In this document: positions 44,292 to 53,929 of the stretch, one piece after another | Layout of the letters: each line of letters starts with the position of its first letter | Numbering within the stretch: position 1 is the first letter of the stretch | NCBI RefSeq assembly: GCF_900110245.1 | Contig: NZ_FOCZ01000005.1 | Span: 124,001 to 188,000 of the forward strand | Length of the DNA stretch: 64,000 nucleotides | Source of the DNA: Niastella yeongjuensis | GTDB lineage: Bacteria > Bacteroidota > Bacteroidia > Chitinophagales > Chitinophagaceae | Direction of reading: 5' to 3' | The notes under the pieces: generated by a model | The model's input: the letters and a program-made list of their open reading frames with translations, nothing else | What the model was told of the DNA's origin: nothing | The model's database searches: none | Made by a program: the position numbers and the translations under genes

Positions 44292-45758
44292 ATGAAAAAG
44301 CGCCTTATCATTCAATTGCACAAAGCGGTCACGGCCGCCTTCATATTCAGTTTTATTTTCATAAGCTGCGACAAGGATAATGATAACGGTCCTGCCCCTG
44401 AAAAACCATTGGAGGTTGAAGAAGCCCCCACTGCCGGCAATTCGGCCCAGCCAGTGATCACCATCACCGGCAATACCACGGTACCCCCTTCAAAAACCAA
44501 ATATAATTTTGTCTTCGACTGGGAAAATACCCAATTCATGCCCGTAGTGCCCGGTCACCCGGCCGTACCCGTTCCCTGGAGCGATCAAACGATCAGGAAT
44601 TATGACCCCGGCCTTCGTTATGATTATAAAAAAAGCGATGGCTGGGAACTGGTATATAACAGTTTTTCGGATACCCTCGATGCCGCCGATCCCTTCTTTA
44701 TACTCTACAATAAATACCGGGGCGTAATTCGGTATTACACCTATAATGTAAGAGAAAGTAATCCTACCGTGGCCAATTACCGTTCCATTGTAAATATCAT
44801 GAGCGTGAATGGCGAAGTAAACGGGATGACCCATATGCTCAATTTTGCCGACCAGCTGATCGTTGATATGAATGTCAATTCCGACAGGGCTGTGCTTATG
44901 GAACCATGGCCCTTTACTCAAAACGCCTGGTATCTTTCCCAATATGAAATAGCGTATGATGGTAACCTGCATGATTTGACCTGGGACAAATTTCTGCTTG
45001 GCTGGAGCTTTAATTTTGTACGCCCGCTGGAGTTATCCCTCAACAACAAACCTGCCGGCAACAAAATGCTCTTTCTGCAAAGCCCCGGATTTAATTTTCT
45101 TTTTAACCTGGGTACCACTATTGGTACCAACATGCAGGCACACATAAAATCAGTTGGCGGGCTCGATGAACTGTCCGGGATCTTCTCCGGTTCCGTTGTC
45201 AGTAACCTGAAGCAAACCATCTTCGACAGTACTGCTGGCAATAAACTCAATGCCACCCTGGTACCGCAATTGAACATGGCCGATACCAAGGTTGATGTTC
45301 CTGCATTAATACGGCTCTATCCCGACGGCGTTGGATATATACGGCTTAACCTCGCATCACCAGGGTTCGATCACAGTAATGTGATTGGTTTCGGGCCTTC
45401 ATTTAATGAACCCCTGGGTATTTTTTATCTGGGCGCCGCACCCGTTATCAACCATACGAAAGTAGACGGGCCTTTGTCTGAACAATACACACTCGATGTA
45501 GCCTCCATTGAATACAAAATAAATCCCTTCACACAAGCCTATGCGACTATACGCAACTTTCGCCAGGAGATCGTTGCAGTAGCTACCAATGAAACGCCCA
45601 ACCTCACTGAAGCACACCTGTACCAGGGGCAACAGCTAAAAGCTTCAGCGCCCTTAAACATACTGGGTGTAAGGGTTTCCCTTGAGGTGGTGCCTAAAAA
45701 TGGCAGTGCGCCTGTCAAAATCATCAAAACTTTTAAAGCGGACCTCCGTAACAGTTAA
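44292..45758 (+). CDS. Hypothetical surface lipoprotein, 488 aa
   Basis: The signal peptide ends FIFISC (Cys26) and is followed by DKDNDNG, an acidic stretch like the lipoprotein surface-export signals described in Bacteroidota. The rest is beta-rich with many aromatic residues (WENTQFMPVVPGHPAVPVPWSD, GWSFNFVRPLELSLNNKPAGNKMLF) and a C-terminal domain (SLEVVPKNGSAPVKIIKTFKADLRNS) without transmembrane segments. I do not recognise a family. It stands alone 190 bp before the second SusC gene and could be a binding or structural protein at the surface. Confidence 0.65.
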   Translation: MKKRLIIQLHKAVTAAFIFSFIFISCDKDNDNGPAPEKPLEVEEAPTAGNSAQPVITITGNTTVPPSKTKYNFVFDWENTQFMPVVPGHPAVPVPWSDQTIRNYDPGLRYDYKKSDGWELVYNSFSDTLDAADPFFILYNKYRGVIRYYTYNVRESNPTVANYRSIVNIMSVNGEVNGMTHMLNFADQLIVDMNVNSDRAVLMEPWPFTQNAWYLSQYEIAYDGNLHDLTWDKFLLGWSFNFVRPLELSLNNKPAGNKMLFLQSPGFNFLFNLGTTIGTNMQAHIKSVGGLDELSGIFSGSVVSNLKQTIFDSTAGNKLNATLVPQLNMADTKVDVPALIRLYPDGVGYIRLNLASPGFDHSNVIGFGPSFNEPLGIFYLGAAPVINHTKVDGPLSEQYTLDVASIEYKINPFTQAYATIRNFRQEIVAVATNETPNLTEAHLYQGQQLKASAPLNILGVRVSLEVVPKNGSAPVKIIKTFKADLRNS

Positions 45759-45947
45759 TTTACAGACGGAAAGGAATAAATTTCGTTTTTTTGCATCTTT
45801 GTATATAAGACCAGCAACTTAACCGCAGCGCACAGCAGTCACAATAATTTCAGGGCACTTACCACATTCGGGAGGTGAATACACCATTCCCCTTACCGAA
45901 GGCATATTTCATTTGGTAAACCTTAAAAAACCTAACACGCAAACAGT

Positions 45948-48900
45948 ATGACGATTACTGCTTATGAGGGCATGCACTCCTGGTACGGGCGGCCCCTACT
46001 CAAAGCATTGCTATGGAAGCTATTGATCTTTTTGATGCTGGCCATAGTTTCCTTCCAGGCCATGGCCTACGACAACATCTCTATAACCGGCGTGGTAAAA
46101 AGCGCGGCCGGCACTCCGCTTCAAGGCGTTTCTGTATTGATCAAAGGCACCACCACCGGCACCACCACCGATAACGAAGGCCGGTTTGAACTGAAAGGTG
46201 TTCCTGAAAAAGCTACCCTGGTATTCAGTATTGTAGGCTATACCTCCAAACAGGTAAAGCTACACGCTGCTGCCACTGTTTTAAGTATTGTGTTGCAGGA
46301 AACAGACAACCAGTTACAGGAAGTGGTAGTAACAGGTTACCAGAATGTTGACCGGAAATTGTTTACCGGCGCGGCCGCCAAAGTGAATGCCAAAGACGCC
46401 GAACGCAATGGCATACCCGATATTTCACGGATGCTCGAAGGCCAGGTGGCCGGTGTAACGGTACAGAACGTATCGGGTACATTTGGCGCTGCGCCTAAAA
46501 TACGCGTACGCGGCGCCACTTCGCTCTCGGGTGAGAATAAACCACTTTGGGTGGTGGATGGCATCATCCTCGAAGAAGTGATAAACATCTCCAACGAAGC
46601 GCTTTCTACCGGTGATGCCAGTACTCTTATCGGTTCCTCCGTTGCCGGCATAAATCCCGACGATATAGAATCCTTCACCATTTTGAAAGACGCTGCAGCC
46701 ACGGCCATGTATGGGGCCCGCGCCATGAACGGCGTTATTGTCGTAAACACGAAAAGAGGAAAGAACACCAACGGAACACCCCAGATCAATTACAGCGGCA
46801 GCTTTACTTCTTACGGAAAGCCTTCGTACGATCAATTCGACATCATGAATTCGGCCGACCAGCTTTCTGTACTGCTGGAACTGGAGAACAAAGGCTATTA
46901 TAACCACAGCTCTATTTCCCGCGCAAAAGACGGCGGCATCTTTTATAAAATGTACAACCAGATGTATGATTATGATGCCAACACCGATTCATACGCGTTG
47001 AAGAATACACCGCAAGACAGGTTACAATTCCTGGAACGGTATGCAAAGGCCAACACCGACTGGTTTGATGTGTTATTCAAAAATTCCCTGTTGCAGGAAC
47101 ACTCCCTGAGCATGACCTCGGGTTCACCCAACTCCCAAACGTATTTTTCTACCTCGCTTATGAAAGACAATGGCTGGACGGTTGGTGATAATGTAAGCAG
47201 GTATACCGCAAAGTTTCGAAACAACTTCAGGATGAACGACCGGTTGCGCGGTGAAGTAATGGTAAATGGCTCCGTGCGCGACCAGCGTACGCCCGGTACC
47301 CTGAACAGAGACCCCGACCCGGTGCACGGGATCATTAACCGGTCATTCGATATTAATCCCTACTCCTACGCGCTGAACACCAGCCGGCTGATGACGCCCT
47401 ATGATGCAAATGGCAACCGCGAATATTTTGTACGGAACTATGCCCCCTTCAACATCCTGAACGAGCTGGAAACAAATTATATTCAACTGAAATCGCTCGA
47501 TCTGCAGGTGCAAACGGGGCTTACATACAAGATCATTCCCCAGCTGGAATACTCAGTCGATGGCTCCTATCGCTATGTAAACAATACGCGGCAGCATTAT
47601 GTAAAAGAAGGTTCTAACATGGTTGAATCTTTCCGCGCCGATTACGACGCTACCATCGCAGCCAATAACATCAACCTGTATACCGATCCCGATAATCCCA
47701 ATTCGCTGCCCCAGGTAGTATTGCCCGAAGGCGGTTTCTTTAATACCACTCTCGATAACCTGCGGAGTTTGTACTTCCGCCAGAACCTTGAATACAACAA
47801 CACCTTCCGCAATAAACACCTGGTGAACTTTTTTGGCTCCTTGGAATTGCGCAGCATCGACCGGCAGAACTCCGATTACCAGGGCATCGGTTATCAATAT
47901 GAGAACGGCGGACTGGTAAACCCGAACTATCGCTTCTTCAAAAAAATGATCGAAGGCAATGATCCTTATTTTGCCATGTCGTATGGCAAAGACCGGTTTG
48001 CAGCCTTTATGGGAAGGGCCGCTTACTCCTTCGATGAAAAATACAGCGTGAATGTGACCGGTCGTTACGATGGCAGCAATAAAATGGGTAAATCAACTAC
48101 TGCCCGCTGGCTGCCTACCTGGAACATATCAGGCGCGTGGCACCTTGACAAGGAGAAATTCTTTACCGGTAAACTCACCGGCATCATTTCCGGCGTTACA
48201 CTGCGTGGTACCTATGGCATGACGGCCAGCATCGGCGATGCCCACAATGCTGCTGCGCTTTATTATAACGGGATTGCCACCCGCCCGTATGATACCGAAA
48301 AAGAAACGGGCATTTACATCAACAGCCTCGAAAACAGGGAGCTGACCTGGGAAAAAATGTATGAGGAGAACCTGGGTACCGATCTGTTGCTGTTCAACAA
48401 GATCGACCTGACCATGGATTGGTACCGCCGCAAATCATTCGATCTTATTGGCCCCATCAATACTTCCGGCATCGGCGGACAATATGTAAAAACCGCCAAC
48501 TATGCCGACATGGCTGCCCGGGGTTTTGAATTTACCATTGGCGGCAGCCCCATCAAATTGCCCAACAATGGTTTTCGCTGGCGAACACAATTGAATGTAA
48601 GCTTTAATAAAAATGAGATCACCAACCTGCGGGTAAACCCCAGCGTTTGGTCGAACGCACAACCCGAAGGCGGTATGCGGGTAGGTAATGCACAACGGGG
48701 CTTATATTCTGTTCCATTTGCCGGTCTCGACCACAACTACGGTTATCCGCTGTTCACAGACCAGGATGGTAAAACCTCTGCCAGTTATATCCGGTTACAG
48801 GAAGAAGACAAGGATTATCTCGTTTATAACGGTCCGGTAGACCCTACCTTAACCGGCGGGTTCTATAATAACTTTTCGTGGAAAGGATTCTCGCTCTCCG

Positions 48901-49382
48901 CACTGGTAACTTATTCAGCCGGTAACTATGTTCGGCCGCAATTGAATTTCGCGGCGTCCTATTCCGATATGTATACCCTCAGCAATCGCCTGAGCGACCG
49001 CTGGCTGATGCCGGGTGATGAACAACGCACCAACATCCCTTCTTTATTGGGCGTGTACCATGTTGCCAACAGCGTGGTGAACAATGACGGTACTGTTATA
49101 AACGGACAATACCCGTACAATGCCTATAATTTCAGTACCGAAGCAGTGGCAAAAGGTGATTTCATCCGACTGAAAAGAGTATCGCTCGATTATGAACTAC
49201 CGGCCAAATGGCTGAAGGCGGTAAAAATGCGGAACGCACATCTGTCGCTGGCAGGTAATAACATTGCCCTGTTGTATTCAGATAAGAATCTGTATGGCGC
49301 CGATCCTGAGTTTATTAATAGTGGCGGGGTGGCAATGCCGGTACCTAAACAGTATACGTTGGCGGTGAAGTTTGGCTTTTGA
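45948..49382 (+). CDS. SusC/RagA family TonB-linked outer membrane protein (no STN domain)
   Basis: 1144 aa. After the signal (LLWKLLIFLMLAIVSFQAMA, about 21-40) come a CarboxypepD_reg-like domain (about 45-120, ISITGVVKSAAGTPLQGVSVLIKG), a TonB-box-like LQEVVVTGYQNV near 127, a plug (about 130-255, IRVRGATSLSGENKPLWVVDG, TAMYGARAMNGVIVVNTK) and the barrel ending PKQYTLAVKFGF. Lacking STN, it should not signal to a FecR protein, in contrast to the SusC at 13952. It forms a uptake pair with the SusD 152 bp downstream, across a heptamer array. A TAnnTTTG-like box (CATCTTTG, 45794-45801) precedes it. Confidence 0.96.
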   Translation: MTITAYEGMHSWYGRPLLKALLWKLLIFLMLAIVSFQAMAYDNISITGVVKSAAGTPLQGVSVLIKGTTTGTTTDNEGRFELKGVPEKATLVFSIVGYTSKQVKLHAAATVLSIVLQETDNQLQEVVVTGYQNVDRKLFTGAAAKVNAKDAERNGIPDISRMLEGQVAGVTVQNVSGTFGAAPKIRVRGATSLSGENKPLWVVDGIILEEVINISNEALSTGDASTLIGSSVAGINPDDIESFTILKDAAATAMYGARAMNGVIVVNTKRGKNTNGTPQINYSGSFTSYGKPSYDQFDIMNSADQLSVLLELENKGYYNHSSISRAKDGGIFYKMYNQMYDYDANTDSYALKNTPQDRLQFLERYAKANTDWFDVLFKNSLLQEHSLSMTSGSPNSQTYFSTSLMKDNGWTVGDNVSRYTAKFRNNFRMNDRLRGEVMVNGSVRDQRTPGTLNRDPDPVHGIINRSFDINPYSYALNTSRLMTPYDANGNREYFVRNYAPFNILNELETNYIQLKSLDLQVQTGLTYKIIPQLEYSVDGSYRYVNNTRQHYVKEGSNMVESFRADYDATIAANNINLYTDPDNPNSLPQVVLPEGGFFNTTLDNLRSLYFRQNLEYNNTFRNKHLVNFFGSLELRSIDRQNSDYQGIGYQYENGGLVNPNYRFFKKMIEGNDPYFAMSYGKDRFAAFMGRAAYSFDEKYSVNVTGRYDGSNKMGKSTTARWLPTWNISGAWHLDKEKFFTGKLTGIISGVTLRGTYGMTASIGDAHNAAALYYNGIATRPYDTEKETGIYINSLENRELTWEKMYEENLGTDLLLFNKIDLTMDWYRRKSFDLIGPINTSGIGGQYVKTANYADMAARGFEFTIGGSPIKLPNNGFRWRTQLNVSFNKNEITNLRVNPSVWSNAQPEGGMRVGNAQRGLYSVPFAGLDHNYGYPLFTDQDGKTSASYIRLQEEDKDYLVYNGPVDPTLTGGFYNNFSWKGFSLSALVTYSAGNYVRPQLNFAASYSDMYTLSNRLSDRWLMPGDEQRTNIPSLLGVYHVANSVVNNDGTVINGQYPYNAYNFSTEAVAKGDFIRLKRVSLDYELPAKWLKAVKMRNAHLSLAGNNIALLYSDKNLYGADPEFINSGGVAMPVPKQYTLAVKFGF

Positions 49383-49390
49383 TTACGAAA

Positions 49391-49440
49391 GGCAGTGGGC
49401 AGTAGGCAGTAGGAAAAAGGCAATGAGCAATAGGCAATGG
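49391..49440 (+). repeat. Degenerate heptanucleotide array between susC and susD
   Basis: Seven consecutive 7-bp units (GGCAGTG, GGCAGTA, GGCAGTA, GGAAAAA, GGCAATG, AGCAATA, GGCAATG) starting 8 bp after the susC stop. The purine-rich strand is the sense strand, as in the other gene-linked arrays of this window. Confidence 0.8.
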
Positions 49441-49534
49441 CCCCTTCGCGACAAGCCAGGGAAAAGCAACTGTGGGGGGAGGCCCTCAGCAACCAACAAA
49501 CGAAATGCTACAATTGTAACATGAACTTAAAAAA

Positions 49535-50995
49535 ATGAAGCACCTCATTATATACTCTTCTCTTCTTCTAACATTAGTTAGTTGTAAGAAATACCTGAAC
49601 GAAAATCCTGATAACAGGACCGATATAAATACCATTGACAGGGTAGCCCAATTGTTGGTGACTGCCTATCCCGACAGGACGTATCTTTTTAATGAAACGG
49701 CTTCTGATAACTCGGAAGACAGAACCACCATTGCATCGAAAGAAGCGCAGCCTTTTACCGATTTGTATTTCTGGCGCGATCCGGAAGGTACCGGCGACTG
49801 CACTCCGGCCGAATACTGGCTCGCCTGTTACCGGGCTATTGCTTCGGCCAACCATGCCCTTGATGCCATCGAAACAAACAACTTCGGCGATAAGGGGCTT
49901 ACCTATAAAGGCGAAGCGCTGATTGCCCGGGCTTATGCGCACCACATGCTGGCAATGCATTTTGCTGCGCCCTATGTGCCCGGCGGACCAAATGAAAGTA
50001 TGGGCATCCCCTATGTTGACAAACCTGAAGATGTGGTATTTCAGCAATATGACCGGGGCACCGTGCAAAGCGTGTATGAAAACATTGAACAGGACCTCAC
50101 CGAAGGGATGAAGCTGCTGAAACCAGGCTCCTGGGAAGTACCTAAATATCATTTTACGCCCCAGGCGGCGCATGCATTTGCAGCCCGTTTTTATTTGTTT
50201 AAAGGCGATTGGGATAAAGTGATAGAACAGGTAAGCGCCCTGTTTCCCGAAAACAATTTTTACGACAACCTGCACCAATATGCCGGCGATCTGTGGTCCC
50301 TTTCAGGCGACCAAATAGTACAGGAAAATACAAAAGCCGAACGGCCCTTTAATCTCCTGCTGGCAAACACCCAATCCATTTATCAACGCAAGGAAGGCGC
50401 CGGAGCTAACCGCTATGGCTTTGGTGAGAAAGTAAAAAACGAAGGAAATGGCACCACAGTATTTGGTCTTCCCTTCCGCACCAATTTCAGAAACTTTGAC
50501 GAACCCAATTGGACGCCGGGTAAATACCAGGAATTTTTTTACACCACCAATATAGCCCAGGGAACCGGTATTCCATATATCATGATGCCTCTGTTCACAG
50601 TAGATGAAGCGTTGATGAACCGGGCCGAAGCCTATATTCAAAAAGCAAATTATCCCCTGGCTATTGCCGATCTGAATGAGCTCGCCCGCGCCCGGATCCG
50701 GACATATGACCCCGCTAAAAACGGACTCACCGTTGTCAAGGCAAAGACCTTTACCGGCAAAACGGATGACAAACAAGCCATGCTCGCTGCCCTGCTGGAT
50801 ACTAAAAAACGGGCATTTATCATGGAGGGCATTCGCTGGATGGACATCCTTCGCAACAACCTAACGGTAAAACACAACCAGATAGACCAACGCGGTACGG
50901 AAACCTTTATTGAACTGCCATCCGGCGACCCGAGAAGGGTGTTTCAATTACCAAAAGAAGTGACTACTTCAGGTGTACCTTTAAATCCCAGATAA
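49535..50995 (+). CDS. RagB/SusD family outer membrane lipoprotein
   Basis: 486 aa; signal MKHLIIYSSLLLTLVSC with Cys17 then KKYLNENPDNRTD, the typical SusD N-terminus. Helical repeat blocks include YKGEALIARAYAHHMLAMHFAAPYVPGGPNESMGIPYVDKPED (about 120-165) and the C-terminal VDEALMNRAEAYIQKANYPLAIADLNELARARI and ILDTKKRAFIMEGIRWMDILRNNL-like region. It is the ligand-binding lid of the SusC at 45948. The zinc metallohydrolase gene starts 2 bp after its stop. Confidence 0.94.
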   Translation: MKHLIIYSSLLLTLVSCKKYLNENPDNRTDINTIDRVAQLLVTAYPDRTYLFNETASDNSEDRTTIASKEAQPFTDLYFWRDPEGTGDCTPAEYWLACYRAIASANHALDAIETNNFGDKGLTYKGEALIARAYAHHMLAMHFAAPYVPGGPNESMGIPYVDKPEDVVFQQYDRGTVQSVYENIEQDLTEGMKLLKPGSWEVPKYHFTPQAAHAFAARFYLFKGDWDKVIEQVSALFPENNFYDNLHQYAGDLWSLSGDQIVQENTKAERPFNLLLANTQSIYQRKEGAGANRYGFGEKVKNEGNGTTVFGLPFRTNFRNFDEPNWTPGKYQEFFYTTNIAQGTGIPYIMMPLFTVDEALMNRAEAYIQKANYPLAIADLNELARARIRTYDPAKNGLTVVKAKTFTGKTDDKQAMLAALLDTKKRAFIMEGIRWMDILRNNLTVKHNQIDQRGTETFIELPSGDPRRVFQLPKEVTTSGVPLNPR

Positions 50996-50997
50996 CC

Positions 50998-52374
50998 ATG
51001 ACACTGAAAAATATATTACATACAGGTTTATGCGCGCTGTTGCTCATGAGTGCAGCCTCGTGCAGAAAATCTTCAGCCCTCGATGTAGATATGTCGAAAT
51101 ACGTAATAGACAATCCGCCATCAACCGATCTGGACAACTGGATCACCGATAATTTAACCAACCCGTATAACATCCAACTGCAATACCGCTACGAACGGGA
51201 CCTGCTGGGTGACGTGGGTAAGGATGTATCGCCGGTTAAGCTGGATAAAGTACAGCCGACAGCCCAGGCTATCATCAATGTATTTTTGAAAACCTACGAA
51301 AAAGTAGCGGGTGTGGCGTTCATTAAAACCCATACACCCAAACAATTTGTGTTGTTTGGCTCAGCATCTTATAATACCGATGGTTCCTTTACCCAGGGCT
51401 CCGCTGATGGCGGCCGCCGCGTAATTCTGTACGATCTCAATAACCTCGACTTTACCAACCCCGCCCAGGTAAGTACCAAAATGCTCACCATTCACCACGA
51501 ATTCACCCATATCCTGAACCAGACTATCGCTATACAACCGGAATACCAACTGGTAACAAAAAGCGATTACCTCACCAACTGGACAGATGATAACAATACC
51601 GCTGACGTTGCCAAAAACCTTGGATTTATTTCCAGGTATGCGAGAATGAATTACAACGAAGATTTTGCAGAAACAGTAGCCTACCTGTTGACAAAGGGCC
51701 AGCTGTGGTACGACAGCTGCGCTAAAACCGCCAGCGCAGACGGATTAACAAAATTGAAAAAGAAAGAAGCGCTGGTAGTAGATTATTTCAAACAAAGCCT
51801 GAGCATCAACTTCCGCGATCTGCAAAATGAAGTAAGCAAAGTACTACGTGTTATCTACAATGACAAAAGCAAGAGCATTTTGTACGCCTGGCAAAAGAAC
51901 CTCATCAACCCGCAGCTGACGATGAACTTTAACGAGCCGGTCTATACGCAATATGGCCAGTCGGCCAAATTCAAAGCGATTTGGGAGAACGTAAAAGCAG
52001 CGCTTAAAACGGCCAACTACACGCTCGATTCTTTTAAGGCGGTCTTTAAATCGCCCACGATAATACAAATGCAACAATCCTTTACCACCGCCACCGGCAC
52101 CCCCCTGGTAGCCTGGTACGATTTCAATTATACCATTAGTGCCAATGATATTATCACCTTCACCCCAATCGACAGCAGCTCCAGCACCACCCTGCCATAT
52201 GTAATTGCCAAACAGGCCGCAGCTGGTTTTGCCCCGCTGAATAATTACCTGAAGAATAACCCCTTTAAAACCGACTGGATGCCGCCAGGCGCTGAAGGCG
52301 GTGGTAATTACCTGAAGTACGGCGGGTTTTATGTAAACAACGAACCGGACAATTATTTCTATGGAAAATTATAA
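50998..52374 (+). CDS. Substrate import-associated zinc metallohydrolase lipoprotein
   Basis: 458 aa. Lipoprotein signal ending LLMSAASC, then RKSSALDVD. The catalytic motif HHEFTH gives HExxH at residues 167-171, and a downstream helix NYNEDFAETVAYLL (about 219-232) offers the third zinc ligand. This matches the TIGR04549/peptidase_Mx1 family, surface lipoproteins that are encoded almost only next to SusC/SusD pairs. It probably hydrolyses a bound peptide, amide or ester so that the product can be imported. It is tightly spaced with susD (2 bp) and the DUF4302 gene (12 bp). Confidence 0.92.
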   Translation: MTLKNILHTGLCALLLMSAASCRKSSALDVDMSKYVIDNPPSTDLDNWITDNLTNPYNIQLQYRYERDLLGDVGKDVSPVKLDKVQPTAQAIINVFLKTYEKVAGVAFIKTHTPKQFVLFGSASYNTDGSFTQGSADGGRRVILYDLNNLDFTNPAQVSTKMLTIHHEFTHILNQTIAIQPEYQLVTKSDYLTNWTDDNNTADVAKNLGFISRYARMNYNEDFAETVAYLLTKGQLWYDSCAKTASADGLTKLKKKEALVVDYFKQSLSINFRDLQNEVSKVLRVIYNDKSKSILYAWQKNLINPQLTMNFNEPVYTQYGQSAKFKAIWENVKAALKTANYTLDSFKAVFKSPTIIQMQQSFTTATGTPLVAWYDFNYTISANDIITFTPIDSSSSTTLPYVIAKQAAAGFAPLNNYLKNNPFKTDWMPPGAEGGGNYLKYGGFYVNNEPDNYFYGKL

Positions 52375-52386
52375 CCTGATATAACC

Positions 52387-53694
52387 ATGAAACAATTGCT
52401 ATATATACTTGCTGCCACCCTGTTTGCCACAGGCTGCAAAAAAGACGACACAAAGATCTTCGAAGAAACACCCGAAGAAAGGATGTCGGCCCGTATCGAT
52501 GAGCTCAACAGCGCATTGAACAGTTCCCAATACGGCTGGAAGGCTTCGCTCACCACCTCGGCCAAAGGTGGGTACGGATTTTATATGGATTTTAAATCGC
52601 CCGGATCCATCACCATGGTGGCCGACCTCGACAGCGCAACTGCTACCCAGGCCAACACTTCTACCTATCGTATAAAATGGGTGATGAATGCCACCCTCAT
52701 CTTCGATACCTATAATTACATCTCCCTATTGCAGGACCCCAATCCCGCCACTTATGGCGGCAATGCCGGCTCTGGTTTGCAAAGCGACGTGGAATTCGAA
52801 TATGAGCGCATTAATGGCGACAGCGTCCTATTACGCGGTTTTAAGTACAAGAATGAGCTGGTGCTGGTGAAAGTGACCGCCGAACAAAAGGATCGCTACC
52901 TGAGCGCTGCCTACAAAGCCAACATCGATGCCATTAATAACTACTTCGTTGGAAAAACATATAACTTCATCAACATCGCGGGGCTTAACAACAAAGTGCA
53001 ATTCCTCTTCGACAAGGGGAATAAAACAGTCGTATTCCAATACACCGATAACAACGGCGAAGTAAAAAAAGCGGATGGTAAATTCAATTTTGAAGATGTG
53101 GGACTCATTTTCTCCAGCGGCGGCATTACCGTGAACGGGATCACTTTTGTGAGTGCCGGCATGGAGAACGGCTACTTCGTGCTATATGACGACCATGGCA
53201 ACAAATACGTGGTGCATCAAAGCAGTGTGCCTATTTTACTAATGCAGAACCTGTTTGCCTATAATGGGCTGTACCGGGAACTATATATACCACCGAATCC
53301 GCCAACAGGTATCAACTCTGGTTTCAACAACGTATACTTTGCCTGTCAGGCGCTCTTTGGGCAAATGAATCCCAAACGCCAGCTGATAGATGTACGGTTT
53401 GTACTGGCCAGCTCCAATACCGCCACCCTTATTACTCACAACGGCTCCAATGCACCTACGTTTGAAGCCATTGCCACTTATCCGTACACGTATGTAAACG
53501 GCATGCTTACATTGAGCAACGCCAGCTACGACGGCAACTGGGCCCAACGTTCGAAGGAGTATAAACCATTGCAGGATTATTTTGCCAATGCTGTTTTTAA
53601 AGTAGACTACGTTACTACTAACAATCCCCTTTTGCCTCTGGTGGGTGGGTTGTATAAAGACAATAGTTCGTTTTTTTATGGAGCGCTGAGATAG
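52387..53694 (+). CDS. DUF4302 domain-containing lipoprotein
   Basis: 435 aa; signal MKQLLYILAATLFATGC followed by KKDDTKIFEETPEERM, the conserved opening of DUF4302 lipoproteins. YGWKASLTTSAKGGYGFYMDFKSPGSITMVADLDS (about 48-82) is the family core; the remainder is beta-rich. The family regularly follows SusD and the HExxH lipoprotein and probably helps bind substrate at the surface. Its last codons (CTG AGA TAG) already belong to the 19-bp repeat unit that continues past the stop, so the C-terminus may have been reshaped by repeat growth. Confidence 0.87.
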   Translation: MKQLLYILAATLFATGCKKDDTKIFEETPEERMSARIDELNSALNSSQYGWKASLTTSAKGGYGFYMDFKSPGSITMVADLDSATATQANTSTYRIKWVMNATLIFDTYNYISLLQDPNPATYGGNAGSGLQSDVEFEYERINGDSVLLRGFKYKNELVLVKVTAEQKDRYLSAAYKANIDAINNYFVGKTYNFINIAGLNNKVQFLFDKGNKTVVFQYTDNNGEVKKADGKFNFEDVGLIFSSGGITVNGITFVSAGMENGYFVLYDDHGNKYVVHQSSVPILLMQNLFAYNGLYRELYIPPNPPTGINSGFNNVYFACQALFGQMNPKRQLIDVRFVLASSNTATLITHNGSNAPTFEAIATYPYTYVNGMLTLSNASYDGNWAQRSKEYKPLQDYFANAVFKVDYVTTNNPLLPLVGGLYKDNSSFFYGALR

Positions 53695-53760
53695 GGCAGA
53701 AGGCGAGAGATAGGGCAGAAGGCGAGAGAAAGGGCAGAAGGCAGAGGGCAAAGGGCAGAG
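53688..53760 (+). repeat. Purine-rich repeat array at the stop codon of the DUF4302 gene
   Basis: A 19-bp unit close to GAGAGATAGGGCAGAAGGC occurs about two and a half times, then resolves into GGCAGAG/GGCAAAG heptamers. The first copy includes the TAG stop codon. It is inverted relative to the array at 53860-53929. Confidence 0.85.
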
Positions 53761-53810
53761 AAAAAATACAAAACGGGCTATCCGCCAATAAGTGGATAGC
53801 CCGTTTTTTA
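53761..53810. terminator. Bidirectional rho-independent terminator between convergent operons
   Basis: AAACGGGCTATCC (53771-53783) and GGATAGCCCGTTT (53794-53806) form a perfect 13-bp stem with a 10-nt loop. T-rich sequence follows on the plus strand and A-rich sequence precedes it, so it works in both directions for the DUF4302 and TonB receptor transcripts. Confidence 0.93.
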
Positions 53811-53859
53811 TAGTGATAAGTTCTTAAGTTTGTTAATGCTTCGTGGCCGCGATGAGGTT

Positions 53860-53929
53860 CTCTGCCCTCTGCCTTCTGCCCTCTGCCCTCTGCCCTCTGC
53901 CCTCTGCCCTCTGCCCTCTGCCCTCTGCC
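53860..53929 (-). repeat. Heptanucleotide array abutting the TonB receptor stop codon, 10 units
   Basis: Exactly ten 7-bp units: nine CTCTGCC and one TTCTGCC (third). The array touches the receptor's stop codon (53930-53932) with no spacer. In the minus-strand transcript it reads GGCAGAG repeats immediately 3' of the coding region. Confidence 0.95.

Noticed and set aside
44138-44380. 80-codon frame overlapping the start of the 488-aa lipoprotein gene
   Set aside because: It overlaps a better supported gene in another frame and has no signal or domain.
49574-50278. 234-codon minus-strand frame opposite the second susD
   Set aside because: Antisense shadow of a conserved SusD gene, with no recognisable protein features.
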